Part shown: positions 26,352-34,660 of the stretch, piece after piece | Layout: every line of letters starts with the position of its first letter | Position numbering within the stretch: the first letter of the stretch is position 1 | Assembly: GCA_026537415.1 (NCBI GenBank) | Contig: JAFNMF010000025.1 | Coordinates: 1 to 46,713 of the forward strand | DNA length: 46,713 bases | Origin: Acetobacteraceae bacterium B3987 | GTDB lineage: Bacteria; Pseudomonadota; Alphaproteobacteria; Acetobacterales; Acetobacteraceae | Direction of reading: 5' to 3' | Position numbers and translations under genes: made by a program | Notes under the pieces: model-generated | Database searches by the model: none | What the model saw: only the letters and a program-made list of their open reading frames with translations | Told to the model about the DNA's origin: nothing

Positions 26352-28820
26352 TTAACGGCGGAGCATTGCCCCCGTGGCTTTCTGAACCGCACCTTCCACC
26401 GCTGCCATCAGAGCGTCAAGCTGCGCATCCGTCAGGCTGTCCTTCTGTGGCTGAAGGGTAACCTCCACACCAAGGGACCGGTGCCCAGCCGGAACGGAGC
26501 CGCCTTCAAAAATATCAAAGAGGCGTACATCCGTAATCAACTTACGATCAGCCATCCGAACAGCCTTCAGAACATCCTGAATCTGGACATCCTCACCTGC
26601 AAGGAAGGCAAAATCACGGCGCACAGGCTGGAGAGCCGACAGAGCTGGAGCGGCTTTCCGCTTTGCCTTGGGCAGCGGCACCTTGTCCAACGTCATCTCA
26701 AAGAGTGCCACCGTCCCGCTCAGCCCGAAATGGCGAGCCACACGGGGGTGCAGTTCCCCAAAGCTGCCCAGTACGAGCTTGGGCCCCTGCCGCACAACGC
26801 CAGACCGGCCCGGATGGTAATAGCCCGGAGCATCCTGCGTGCTGCTCAGAGACGCTTCGGCGACCCCAAGTGCAGTAAGAGCCGCCATCAGATCAGCTTT
26901 AGCGTCCATCCAAGATGGCTCAGCGGCAGGCTGACCGGGGGCACGGGCACTCACACCTCCACGCACAGCCGCTAGCACCAGACGGTTACCCTGTTGCCCG
27001 AAACAAGGCCCCAGCTCAAAGAAGGACGCATCACCAGAAAAACCCTGCCCGTGAGCCAGATTCCGCCCCAAAGCCCGCAACAGATTGATGATGGGTGTCG
27101 GACGAAGCTGGTTCAGGTCCGTAGCAATCGGGTTCAGCAGGCGATCATGTTCCCGTCCCTCTTCAAACAGGGCAGCATCCTGATCGGAAACAAAGGAGAA
27201 CCCCACCGTTTCCATCAGGCCACGCCCCGCACACAGACGGCGCAGAAGAGATGTTCTGGCCTGCTGCGCTGTTACGGCTGGAGCGGGCACCATGTGGGAC
27301 CGGGGCAATGAAAGAGCCGGAACCTCATCCAGACCACGGATACGCAGAACTTCCTCGACCAAATCGGCCTCAGCTTCCATGCCATCAACGCTTGCCGCAG
27401 CCCGTGCAGCAACGGCAGCATCCAGCGTTTCAGACTGCGCCAGACCATGCCCAGCCGCTACGTCATTGCGCCATGATGGCACAGAAAAAACGGCCTTATC
27501 CGCCGTGCGGTCCTGCACCTCAAACCCCAGGGCTTCCAGAATATCCACGGCCTTGTCCGCTTCAATCTCCAGCCCCCCCAATGTGGCCAGACGCTCAAAA
27601 CGCAGGCTGGCCGTTCTCTGCCATGCTGGTTCTGCACCCGCTTCGGTCACTTCACTCGGCGTGCCGCCACACAGCTCCACAATCAAGGCCGTAGCTGCTT
27701 CCAGACCGGACCGCACAAGGGCCGGGTCCACCCCACGCTCGAAGCGATAGCGGGCATCCGTCTGCACACCAAGGCGACGCCCTGTCAGAGCGATACGCAC
27801 AGGGTCGAACAGGGCGGCTTCCACGAAGACATCAACCGTCTCATTCGTGACCGCACTGGCCTCCCCACCGATGATGCCTGCCAGAGACTGCACGCCAGCA
27901 TCATCCACAATAACGAGATCATCCGTTCCCAGAATAAGCTCCTGCCCATCCAAGGCCCGGAAATGCTCACCCATACCGGATGTCAGTGTCAGCTTATCAC
28001 CTGTCAGGCGAGCGGCATCGAACACATGCAGGGGACGACCAATATTCATCATCAGGTAATTGGTCACATCCACCAGAGCCGACTGAGGCCGCAGCCCCAC
28101 ACTCTCCAGACGCCGTTTCAGCCAAGCAGGACTGGGGCCATTCTTCACACCACGGATCAGCCGTCCAGTCACATAGGAACAGGCAGAATGGTCAAGCTCC
28201 CAGCGGATGGGGCTTTCACCCTGCCCTTCCACCGTCTCCGTCAGCCACGGCTTCAGCTTGCCCAGACCAGCGGCGGCGAGATCACGGGCAATGCCCCGGA
28301 CGCTCAGCGCATCACCACGATTGGGGGTAATGGCAATCTCGATGACCGGGTCATCCAGCTTGGCGTAGCGGACGTAATCCTCGCCCAGCGGGGCACCATC
28401 AGGCAGCTCAGCAATGCCGTTGGATTCTTCACCAATCCCCAGTTCCCGCAGGGAGCAGAGCATCCCATTGCTAGTCTGGCCACGGATTTTTCCCGGCTTG
28501 ATCGTCATGTCGCTACCGGGAATGTAAGTGCCCGGTGGTGCGAAAATGACATGCAGCCCTGTGCGGGCATTCGGCGCACCACAGACGACCTGCACTTCCT
28601 CAAAGCCCTTGCCCGCAGACACACGGCAGAGCTGGAGACGGTCGGCATCTGGATGGCGGGTAGCCTCCAGAATCTTCGCTGTGCGGAACCCGGCCAGACG
28701 TTCCGTCGGGTCATCCACACTTTCGACCTCAAGACCGATGCGATTCAGTGTCGTGCAGATCTCATCCAGAGAAGCCGTGGTATCGAGGTGATCCCGCAGC
28801 CATGAGAGTGAAAATTTCAT
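26352..28820 (-). CDS. pheT: Phenylalanyl-tRNA synthetase beta subunit
   Basis: An 822-residue PheT of the long bacterial type. Domains in order: N-terminal start MKFSLSWLRDHLDT, tRNA-binding OB domain (about 40-150), B3/B4 editing domain, B5 domain, catalytic-like core and C-terminal anticodon-binding FDX-ACB domain (about 725-822, RRDFAFLAGEDVQI). The beta subunit binds and edits tRNA-Phe together with PheS. It begins 1 base after the pheS stop. Confidence 0.96.
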   Translation of the reverse strand: MKFSLSWLRDHLDTTASLDEICTTLNRIGLEVESVDDPTERLAGFRTAKILEATRHPDADRLQLCRVSAGKGFEEVQVVCGAPNARTGLHVIFAPPGTYIPGSDMTIKPGKIRGQTSNGMLCSLRELGIGEESNGIAELPDGAPLGEDYVRYAKLDDPVIEIAITPNRGDALSVRGIARDLAAAGLGKLKPWLTETVEGQGESPIRWELDHSACSYVTGRLIRGVKNGPSPAWLKRRLESVGLRPQSALVDVTNYLMMNIGRPLHVFDAARLTGDKLTLTSGMGEHFRALDGQELILGTDDLVIVDDAGVQSLAGIIGGEASAVTNETVDVFVEAALFDPVRIALTGRRLGVQTDARYRFERGVDPALVRSGLEAATALIVELCGGTPSEVTEAGAEPAWQRTASLRFERLATLGGLEIEADKAVDILEALGFEVQDRTADKAVFSVPSWRNDVAAGHGLAQSETLDAAVAARAAASVDGMEAEADLVEEVLRIRGLDEVPALSLPRSHMVPAPAVTAQQARTSLLRRLCAGRGLMETVGFSFVSDQDAALFEEGREHDRLLNPIATDLNQLRPTPIINLLRALGRNLAHGQGFSGDASFFELGPCFGQQGNRLVLAAVRGGVSARAPGQPAAEPSWMDAKADLMAALTALGVAEASLSSTQDAPGYYHPGRSGVVRQGPKLVLGSFGELHPRVARHFGLSGTVALFEMTLDKVPLPKAKRKAAPALSALQPVRRDFAFLAGEDVQIQDVLKAVRMADRKLITDVRLFDIFEGGSVPAGHRSLGVEVTLQPQKDSLTDAQLDALMAAVEGAVQKATGAMLRR

Positions 28821-28821
28821 G

Positions 28822-29892
28822 TCAGAAACCCTCCGTCAGCGTTGCTGGGGACAGTGATGAAAAACCATAATGACGCAGCCAGCGCAGGTCACTCTCATAG
28901 AAAGACCGCAGGTCCGTAATGCCATTCTTCAGCATGGCCAGACGCTCGATCCCCATACCAAAAGCAAAACCCTGCCACTCTGCCGGGTCCAGCCCACAAT
29001 TGCTCAGCACCCGGGCATGAACCATGCCAGCCCCCAGCACCTCCAGCCAATCGGCTCCACCGCCGATTACGCCTGTTTCCCGTGACCAACCGATATCAAT
29101 TTCCATAGATGGCTCGGTAAAGGGGAAGTAAGAGGCGCGGAAACGAACAGGCAGATCAGGCTGATTGAAGAAGGCCCGCAGAAATTCTGTCAGGCAGCCC
29201 TTCAGATGACCCAGCGTGATGCCCTTCTCGATGACAAGCCCCTCGCACTGATGGAACATGGGAGAATGGGTGGCATCGTGATCGGCCCGGTAGGTCCGGC
29301 CCGGTGCGATGATACGAATCGGTGGCTTCTCGCCCAGCATGGTACGAATTTGCACACCGGATGTCTGCGTACGCAGCACCCGCATCTCTTCACCTTCCCC
29401 AGTGGAGGGAAGATAGAATGTGTCCTGTTCTGTCCGTGCTGGATGATGCTCCGGCGTGTTCAGTGCGGAGAAGTTGTGCCACTGGCTTTCAATATCCGGC
29501 CCTTCGGCAACATGGAAATCCATAGCCCCAAAGATGGTCGTGATTTCCTCGATCGTCCGGCTGACAGGATGGATGAGGCCAACAGGCGCAGCCGCCGGCG
29601 GCTGAGTGATATCCACCGTCTCCTCCGCCAGACGCTGCTGGAGAGCCAGCTCCTCAATCTCCTTACCACGCTGTTCGATAAGCCCTGTCAGCTCATCCCG
29701 AAGGCGGTTGAGGGCCTGTCCCCGTTCTTTCCGCTCCTCATGAGGAAATGAACCAAGCTGCCGAAGCAGGCCGGTCAGTTTGCCGGATCGTCCCAGCGTC
29801 CCCACACGAATTGCGTCCCACTCACCATGAGTACTGGCCTCCTTCAGGGCCGCCAGTGTCTCATCCTTCAGCGTTTCGAGGTCATTGGCCAT
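28822..29892 (-). CDS. pheS: Phenylalanyl-tRNA synthetase alpha subunit
   Basis: A 356-residue class II catalytic subunit. An N-terminal coiled-coil arm (about 1-90) binds tRNA. HPVSRTIEEITTIFGAMDF near 109, HTSGVQIR-like LRTQTSGVQIRTM near 175, and FRASYFPFTEPSMEID near 257 form motifs 1 and 2. GFAFGMGIERLAMLKNGI near 312 is motif 3. Together with PheT it forms the (alpha-beta)2 enzyme. A terminator stands between rplT and this gene, so a separate promoter in the 29,893-29,990 interval is likely. Confidence 0.96.
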   Translation of the reverse strand: MANDLETLKDETLAALKEASTHGEWDAIRVGTLGRSGKLTGLLRQLGSFPHEERKERGQALNRLRDELTGLIEQRGKEIEELALQQRLAEETVDITQPPAAAPVGLIHPVSRTIEEITTIFGAMDFHVAEGPDIESQWHNFSALNTPEHHPARTEQDTFYLPSTGEGEEMRVLRTQTSGVQIRTMLGEKPPIRIIAPGRTYRADHDATHSPMFHQCEGLVIEKGITLGHLKGCLTEFLRAFFNQPDLPVRFRASYFPFTEPSMEIDIGWSRETGVIGGGADWLEVLGAGMVHARVLSNCGLDPAEWQGFAFGMGIERLAMLKNGITDLRSFYESDLRWLRHYGFSSLSPATLTEGF

Positions 29893-29990
29893 AGCCTGTC
29901 TTCCATCATCTCGTGAGCCTGTTTCAGAAACGCCTCCCCTCCAAACTTGCCCCGCAGGGCTGGATGTTGAGATGTTTCTGAAGCAGCCTC

Positions 29991-30027
29991 AAAGAAAAAC
30001 GGGCTGCTCCGTTGCCAGAACAGCCCG
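29991..30027 (-). terminator. Terminator after rpmI-rplT
   Basis: On the minus strand a 10-bp stem (30018-30027 with 30000-30009, one G-U pair, 8-nt loop) is followed by TTTTTCTTT. It lies 65 bases past the rplT stop and separates the ribosomal pair from pheST. Confidence 0.88.
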
Positions 30028-30091
30028 CCATTCATCAGTCCCATCCCTCGTGGCCTCTCAAAAGCAGACCATGAGGCATTGGGGGATCCTC

Positions 30092-30445
30092 TTACAGGGC
30101 TGCCTGAGCCTTGCGTACGATCTCAGCAAAAGCTGCGGCATCATCATAGGCGATGGCAGCAAGAACCTTACGATCGATCTCGATCCCAGCCTTGTTCAGA
30201 CCGTTGATGAAACGGCTGTAGGTCAGGCCATGCTCACGCACGGCTGCGCTGATGCGCTGGATCCACAGAGAGCGGAAATCACGCTTCTTGTTGCGGCGGT
30301 CGCGATAGGCATAACGCAGTGCCTTCTCGACGCGCTCGAGAGCGATACGATAGTTTGTAGAAGAACGCCCGCGATAGCCTTTGGCCAGATCAAGGACCTT
30401 CTTGTGACGAGCGTGAGTGGTCGTACCCCGTTTAACACGTGCCAT
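30092..30445 (-). CDS. rplT: 50S ribosomal protein L20
   Basis: A 117-residue L20 of exact family length, basic and helical ([20 protein letters not shown], then [26 protein letters not shown]). L20 binds 23S rRNA early in assembly and in several bacteria represses its own operon. It follows rpmI by 14 bases, and the SD AAGGAG is clear. The infC gene usually preceding rpmI is absent here. Confidence 0.97.
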   Translation of the reverse strand: MARVKRGTTTHARHKKVLDLAKGYRGRSSTNYRIALERVEKALRYAYRDRRNKKRDFRSLWIQRISAAVREHGLTYSRFINGLNKAGIEIDRKVLAAIAYDDAAAFAEIVRKAQAAL

Positions 30446-30459
30446 AGTTTCTTAACTCC

Positions 30460-30663
30460 TTATGACAGCCCGTAGGGTGCCCACTGTTTGACGGTACGTG
30501 CATCCATGTCCGTCATTGTCTGCGGACCACGGTTGCTACGCTTCATCTTCTGCGGGCGGTTAATCAGGCCATGGCGCTTGTTGCCGGGACCACAGGTCAC
30601 CTTGCCAGTCGCGGTGATCTTGAACCGCTTCTTGACCGAAGACTTCGTCTTCAACTTGGGCAT
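30460..30663 (-). CDS. rpmI: 50S ribosomal protein L35
   Basis: A 67-residue L35 ([20 protein letters not shown], then [15 protein letters not shown]) of usual size. A longer frame upstream is not coding: the Met at 30663 has AAGGAG 5-6 bases ahead, and the family starts there. It is first in rpmI-rplT and is read from the promoter at 30772-30800. Confidence 0.96.
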   Translation of the reverse strand: MPKLKTKSSVKKRFKITATGKVTCGPGNKRHGLINRPQKMKRSNRGPQTMTDMDARTVKQWAPYGLS

Positions 30664-30722
30664 TTTTATCTCCTTAAGTTCTGAAGTTTTCCTTTTCCTG
30701 ACGGAAAATGAAAACCGCACGG

Positions 30723-30749
30723 CCGGGCATGCCACATCATATGGCCCGG
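30723..30749 (-). promoter_or_regulatory. GC-rich hairpin in the rpmI leader
   Basis: CCGGGC (30723-30728) and GCCCGG (30744-30749) flank a 15-base loop with CAT/ATG pairs. It sits in the roughly 100-nt leader between the promoter and the start of rpmI, where L20-dependent autoregulatory structures occur in other bacteria. The fold is simple and no known leader family was matched. Confidence 0.3.
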
Positions 30750-30771
30750 GCGCGTGCACGACCTGGGGGTG

Positions 30772-30800
30772 CTTATAGGGATAACGGGATGCTGCCTCAA
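30772..30800 (-). promoter_or_regulatory. Promoter for rpmI-rplT
   Basis: Minus strand TTGAGG (30795-30800) and TATAAG (30772-30777) are spaced by exactly 17 bases, a good housekeeping promoter match, about 110 bases upstream of rpmI. Confidence 0.65.
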
Positions 30801-30928
30801 GCAAAAAGCACATTCCAACCGCATGTTTTTTCCACAGCAACCCATTAACCTTCGGTGAGGGTTTATCACATGGCTGTGAATATGATGATAGAGGCACTGA
30901 GCTAGTCCGAATTATTACACTCAGATGC

Positions 30929-30959
30929 TTGACCCATAGCCCCTTCCTTGTGCTTTAAA
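30929..30959 (+). promoter_or_regulatory. Candidate promoter for the glucose dehydrogenase
   Basis: TTGACC (30929-30934) and CTTTAA (30953-30958) are 18 bases apart, giving a leader of about 85 nt before the ATG at 31050. The rest of the 386-base gap between rpmI and this gene holds the rpmI leader and promoter on the other strand. I saw no further gene in it. Confidence 0.35.
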
Positions 30960-31049
30960 GGCGAGAGATCATCATCCGTGGCGGAACAGTCCTGCCAGGG
31001 AAGCACTACCCACGTGAATGATCGAGTTTAACAACACTGAGGCTTATCC

Positions 31050-33497
31050 ATGTCCTCCACTTCCCGTACGGGGGGAATCTGGGTCTCGCTGGTTGCCATC
31101 CTTATGGCGATCGTCGGCCTGCTGCTGGTTGCTGGTGGTATCTATTCCATCAGCAAAGGCGGCCCCTTCTATTATCTCATCAGCGGGCTGGGCACGCTGC
31201 TCAGCGCGTTTTTCGTTCATAAGCGGAAACCGATCGGTCTTGCCGTCTATGCTGTTGTTCTTCTGGGCACACTTATCTGGGCTCTCTGCATCGTAGGCCT
31301 GGACCTCTGGGGCCTCGTGCCTCGGCTGGATGTGGTCATCGTCATTGGCGTTGTGCTGCTGCTGCCCTTCATCCGCCGTCCGCTGGCTGCTAACAAGCTG
31401 GCCACGCTCCCTCTCGGGATTGGTGTTGTCCTCAGTGCGCTGGCACTGGTGGTGTCCATCTTCATGGACCCATATGACATCAACGGGTCTCTGCCGACCG
31501 AGCAGGTCAATGCCAGCCCGGCCAATCCGGACAATGTGCCGGATAATGACTGGCCGTCCTACGCCCGTACGCAGGATGGTAACCACTGGTCTCCTCTGAC
31601 ACAGATCAACAACCAGAACGTCAACCAGCTGAAGGTTGCTTGGGTTCTGCGAACTGGCGACCTTCCGGACAAGTCCCGTGACCCGGGCGAGGCCACCAAC
31701 GAGGCCACACCGCTCGAGTTCGATAATACGCTCTATTTCTGTACCCTGCATCAGAAGGTCTTTGCCGTCGATGCCGTGACAGGAAAGACGAAGTGGGTGT
31801 TCGACCCCAAGGTCGATGTCAATCCGGGCTTCCAGCATCTGACCTGCCGTGGCGTCAGTGCCCATACGATGCCTGCCAATGCTGTTGATAGCAGTGGCCA
31901 GCCTGTCACCACGACAGATTGCGCCAAGCGCATCATCGCCATGGTCAATGATGGCCGTATGGTTGAGATTGATGCACAGACGGGTAAGGCCTGTCAGGGC
32001 TTCGGTGACAATGGTCAGATCGACCTGCGCTTCTCCCATCAGCCTTACACAACGATTGGTGAATATGCACCGACATCACCGCCGGTCGTTACGGACAAGC
32101 TGATTATCGTCAATAGTGCGGTAAAGGATAACGGTTCCGTTCATCAGCCTTCCGGGGCGACACGGGCCTATGACGTCTACACAGGCAAACTTGTCTGGGT
32201 GTTTGACGCTGCCAATCCTGACCCGAACGAAATGCCGAGCGAAGAGCATCCGCATTTTCATCCCAACTCTCCGAACTCCTGGTCTGTCTCGTCTTACGAC
32301 AAGAACCTGAACATGGTGTACATCCCGATGGGTGTTGGTACGCCTGACCAGTGGGGTGGCTATCGTGACAAGGATGCCGAGCGTTATCCGCCGGGCGTCA
32401 TTGCACTGAACGCCGATACGGGTAAGCTCGTCTGGTTCTACCAGACCGTCCATCATGACCTCTGGGACATGGACGCTTCCGCCCAGCCTAACCTGGTGGA
32501 CATCACCCAGAAGGATGGCAGCCTGGTACCGGCTATCTACATCCCGACAAAGAGTGGTGACATCTTTGTTCTGGACCGCCGTACAGGTAAGCCGATTGTT
32601 CCGGCACCAGAGGTTCCAGTACCGGGTGGTGCAGCTACGGGTGACCATACAAGCCCAACTCAGCCTCACTCCCAGCTGACCATGCGTCCGGATGAGCCAC
32701 TGTCTGATCGGGACATCTGGGGTGCTACCATCCTCGACCAGATGGTGTGCAGCGTATACTTCCACAGCCTGCGTTATGAGGGGCCTTATACGCCGCCTTC
32801 CACACAGGGTACGCTGGTCTTCCCCGGGGACCTCGGCATGTTCGAATGGGGCGGCCTTGCGGTTGATCCGCGCCGTGAAGTGGCCTTCACCAACCCCATC
32901 TCCATTCCGTTCGTCTCCACACTGGTGCCTCGTGGACCGGGTAACCCCCGTTGGCCGGATGCAAACAGCAAAGGCGGAAGCGGTGGCGAAACAGGGCTCC
33001 AGCCGAACTACGGCATCCCCTACGCCATTAACCTCCATCCGTTCCTAGACCCGCTGTTCGCCAAGATCGGCCTTTTCGTACCGTGCCGCACGCCGCCGTG
33101 GGGTGCTGTTGCCGGGATCGACCTGCGGACCAACAAGGTCATCTGGCGTCATCGTAACGGAACCCTGCGGGACTCCCTGCATGGCTCTATCCTTCCGATC
33201 CAGATGCCACCCATCAAGATCGGTGTACCGAGCCTTGGTGGCCCGCTGGCTACAGCTGGCAATGTCGCCTTCCTGACGTCCACGCAGGATTATTATATCC
33301 GTGCCTATGACATCACGACAGGCAAGGTCATCTGGCAGGACCGCCTCCCCGCTGGGGCACAGTCCTCTCCTATGACCTACAGCATCAATGGTCGCCAATA
33401 CATCGTGACCTATGCTGGTGGGCATGGTTCCTTCATGAGCAAGATGGGTGATTACCTGATCGCCTATGCTCTGCCTGAGAAGGATGAGAAAAAGTGA
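31050..33497 (+). CDS. gcd: Membrane-bound PQQ-dependent glucose dehydrogenase
   Basis: An 815-residue quinoprotein that oxidises D-glucose to gluconolactone in the periplasm and passes electrons to ubiquinone. It is a hallmark of acetic acid bacteria. Five transmembrane helices occupy about residues 8-145 and anchor an eight-blade propeller. DWPSYARTQDGNHWSPL near 168 begins the propeller. HHDLWDMD at about 468-475 contains the catalytic Asp region. PTKSGD near 499-504 has a Lys that fits the conserved PQQ-contacting Lys. No PQQ synthesis genes are in the window. It has its own terminator and is probably monocistronic. Confidence 0.96.
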   Translation: MSSTSRTGGIWVSLVAILMAIVGLLLVAGGIYSISKGGPFYYLISGLGTLLSAFFVHKRKPIGLAVYAVVLLGTLIWALCIVGLDLWGLVPRLDVVIVIGVVLLLPFIRRPLAANKLATLPLGIGVVLSALALVVSIFMDPYDINGSLPTEQVNASPANPDNVPDNDWPSYARTQDGNHWSPLTQINNQNVNQLKVAWVLRTGDLPDKSRDPGEATNEATPLEFDNTLYFCTLHQKVFAVDAVTGKTKWVFDPKVDVNPGFQHLTCRGVSAHTMPANAVDSSGQPVTTTDCAKRIIAMVNDGRMVEIDAQTGKACQGFGDNGQIDLRFSHQPYTTIGEYAPTSPPVVTDKLIIVNSAVKDNGSVHQPSGATRAYDVYTGKLVWVFDAANPDPNEMPSEEHPHFHPNSPNSWSVSSYDKNLNMVYIPMGVGTPDQWGGYRDKDAERYPPGVIALNADTGKLVWFYQTVHHDLWDMDASAQPNLVDITQKDGSLVPAIYIPTKSGDIFVLDRRTGKPIVPAPEVPVPGGAATGDHTSPTQPHSQLTMRPDEPLSDRDIWGATILDQMVCSVYFHSLRYEGPYTPPSTQGTLVFPGDLGMFEWGGLAVDPRREVAFTNPISIPFVSTLVPRGPGNPRWPDANSKGGSGGETGLQPNYGIPYAINLHPFLDPLFAKIGLFVPCRTPPWGAVAGIDLRTNKVIWRHRNGTLRDSLHGSILPIQMPPIKIGVPSLGGPLATAGNVAFLTSTQDYYIRAYDITTGKVIWQDRLPAGAQSSPMTYSINGRQYIVTYAGGHGSFMSKMGDYLIAYALPEKDEKK

Positions 33498-33524
33498 TAG
33501 TCTGAAAAAGTCTATCATGAAGTA

Positions 33525-33562
33525 AAAGGGGGAGTGCCCAACCGGGCCTCCCCCTTTTTTTG
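33525..33562 (+). terminator. Terminator after glucose dehydrogenase
   Basis: An 11-bp stem AAAAGGGGGAG / CTCCCCCTTTT (33525-33535 with 33549-33559) is followed by more T residues. Its loop contains a further GCCC/GGGC pair. It lies 27 bases past the stop. Confidence 0.92.
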
Positions 33563-33724
33563 TCATCAGCCTGTTTCCAACTGATTAACCCCAATTGATA
33601 ATATCTGGTAATAACCGACTGCTATTTCTAGAAAATAACATAGACTTCACTATTCTCTTCTGGAGTTTTCCGTATAGAGTGATAGCAGCCTATTCGTCCT
33701 TGATCTGACAGAAGGAAAAATCTC

Positions 33725-34027
33725 ATGATGTTCCGCCGCATGGCTACATTTGCCCTCATCGCCAGTGCCCTCACCAGCCAAGTTGCTTTTGCTGCCCCTC
33801 ATGCCAAGGCTCACCATTGCCGCAATGAGAAGGGTCAGTTCACGAAATGTGAAAAGCCGAAAGCCAAACCGTGCCGTGACAAGAGCGGTAAATTCGCCAA
33901 ATGCAACCCACAGGATGCTAAACCTGTCGAGAAGGCCGAAGCCACTGCTAACAGCGTGAAGGACAGCTCCAACCCGATGAAGTCCGACATGCCTGCAACG
34001 GACGCCGCAGCACCTGCTACGCACTAA
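33725..34027 (+). CDS. Small exported protein with repeated Cys-(X9)-Cys motif
   Basis: A 100-residue protein with a Sec signal peptide cleaved near AFAAPHA (about residue 24). The mature part repeats a short motif: CRNEKGQFTKC and CRDKSGKFAKC, joined by EKPKAKP. A Lys/Ala/Pro-rich, disordered-looking tail follows. The paired cysteines may form disulphides in the periplasm or bind metal, but I recognise no family. It is flanked by the gcd terminator and its own strong terminator, so it is an independent unit. Confidence 0.65.
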   Translation: MMFRRMATFALIASALTSQVAFAAPHAKAHHCRNEKGQFTKCEKPKAKPCRDKSGKFAKCNPQDAKPVEKAEATANSVKDSSNPMKSDMPATDAAAPATH

Positions 34028-34049
34028 GAAGTGTTGCAGGTCTCTGCAC

Positions 34050-34086
34050 AAAAAGGCCCTCTGGTTTTAATCCAGAGGGCCTTTTT
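34050..34086. terminator. Bidirectional terminator
   Basis: A stem of about 14 bp (34050-34064 with 34072-34086) is flanked by A- and T-runs, so it can serve both the small exported protein gene and the convergent sufE. Confidence 0.9.
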
Positions 34087-34124
34087 CATGGCCGGGAACC
34101 AGCCTGCTTCTATATATGATGATG

Positions 34125-34568
34125 TCAGGCAGCAGCCCGCTGCCGGATGGCCTTTGCCATAGCTTCCACCCCATTGCCCCGGTTGGCTGAAAGAGCCTTC
34201 ACCAACCCCAGCTCGTGCAGAAAAACCGGATCAGTTGCTAGAATTTCATCCCGCGTACGGCCGGAATAAACCCGCAGCAATAAGGCTACCAACCCCTGAA
34301 CGATAGCGGCATCGGACGCTCCAGCAAAGAACAAGCGTCCTTCCTTCTCTTCTGCCTCAAGCCACACCTGACTCTGGCAACCCGGCACCCGGTGAGCATC
34401 ATCCTGCCACTCCTGCGGGAATGTCGGAAGTTTCCGCCCCAATTCAATGATGTACTGGTAGCGTTCCATCCAATCATCAAAAAGGGTCAATTCATCACCA
34501 ATGGCCGTGATGGCCTGTGCTGCATCCTCTTCCTGCGGCTGAACAAAACAGGCTTTCATATCGGCCAT
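34125..34568 (-). CDS. sufE: SufE cysteine-desulfuration protein
   Basis: A 147-residue SufE that takes persulfide sulfur from SufS for Fe-S cluster assembly. The active Cys64 sits in RVPGCQSQVWL, the family motif. FDDWMERYQYIIELGRKLP near 30 and GLVALLLRVYSGRT near 90 are also typical. Its genomic neighbours are not suf genes, so it is a detached SufE. Met4 is an alternative start. Confidence 0.93.
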   Translation of the reverse strand: MADMKACFVQPQEEDAAQAITAIGDELTLFDDWMERYQYIIELGRKLPTFPQEWQDDAHRVPGCQSQVWLEAEEKEGRLFFAGASDAAIVQGLVALLLRVYSGRTRDEILATDPVFLHELGLVKALSANRGNGVEAMAKAIRQRAAA

Positions 34569-34660
34569 GTCTTCCCCCTCATCCTCATATAGCGTTCGTG
34601 CTACACATCATACCCGGACAAAACAAAATAGGAACCATTCTCCTCCGGAATGTCATGCAA

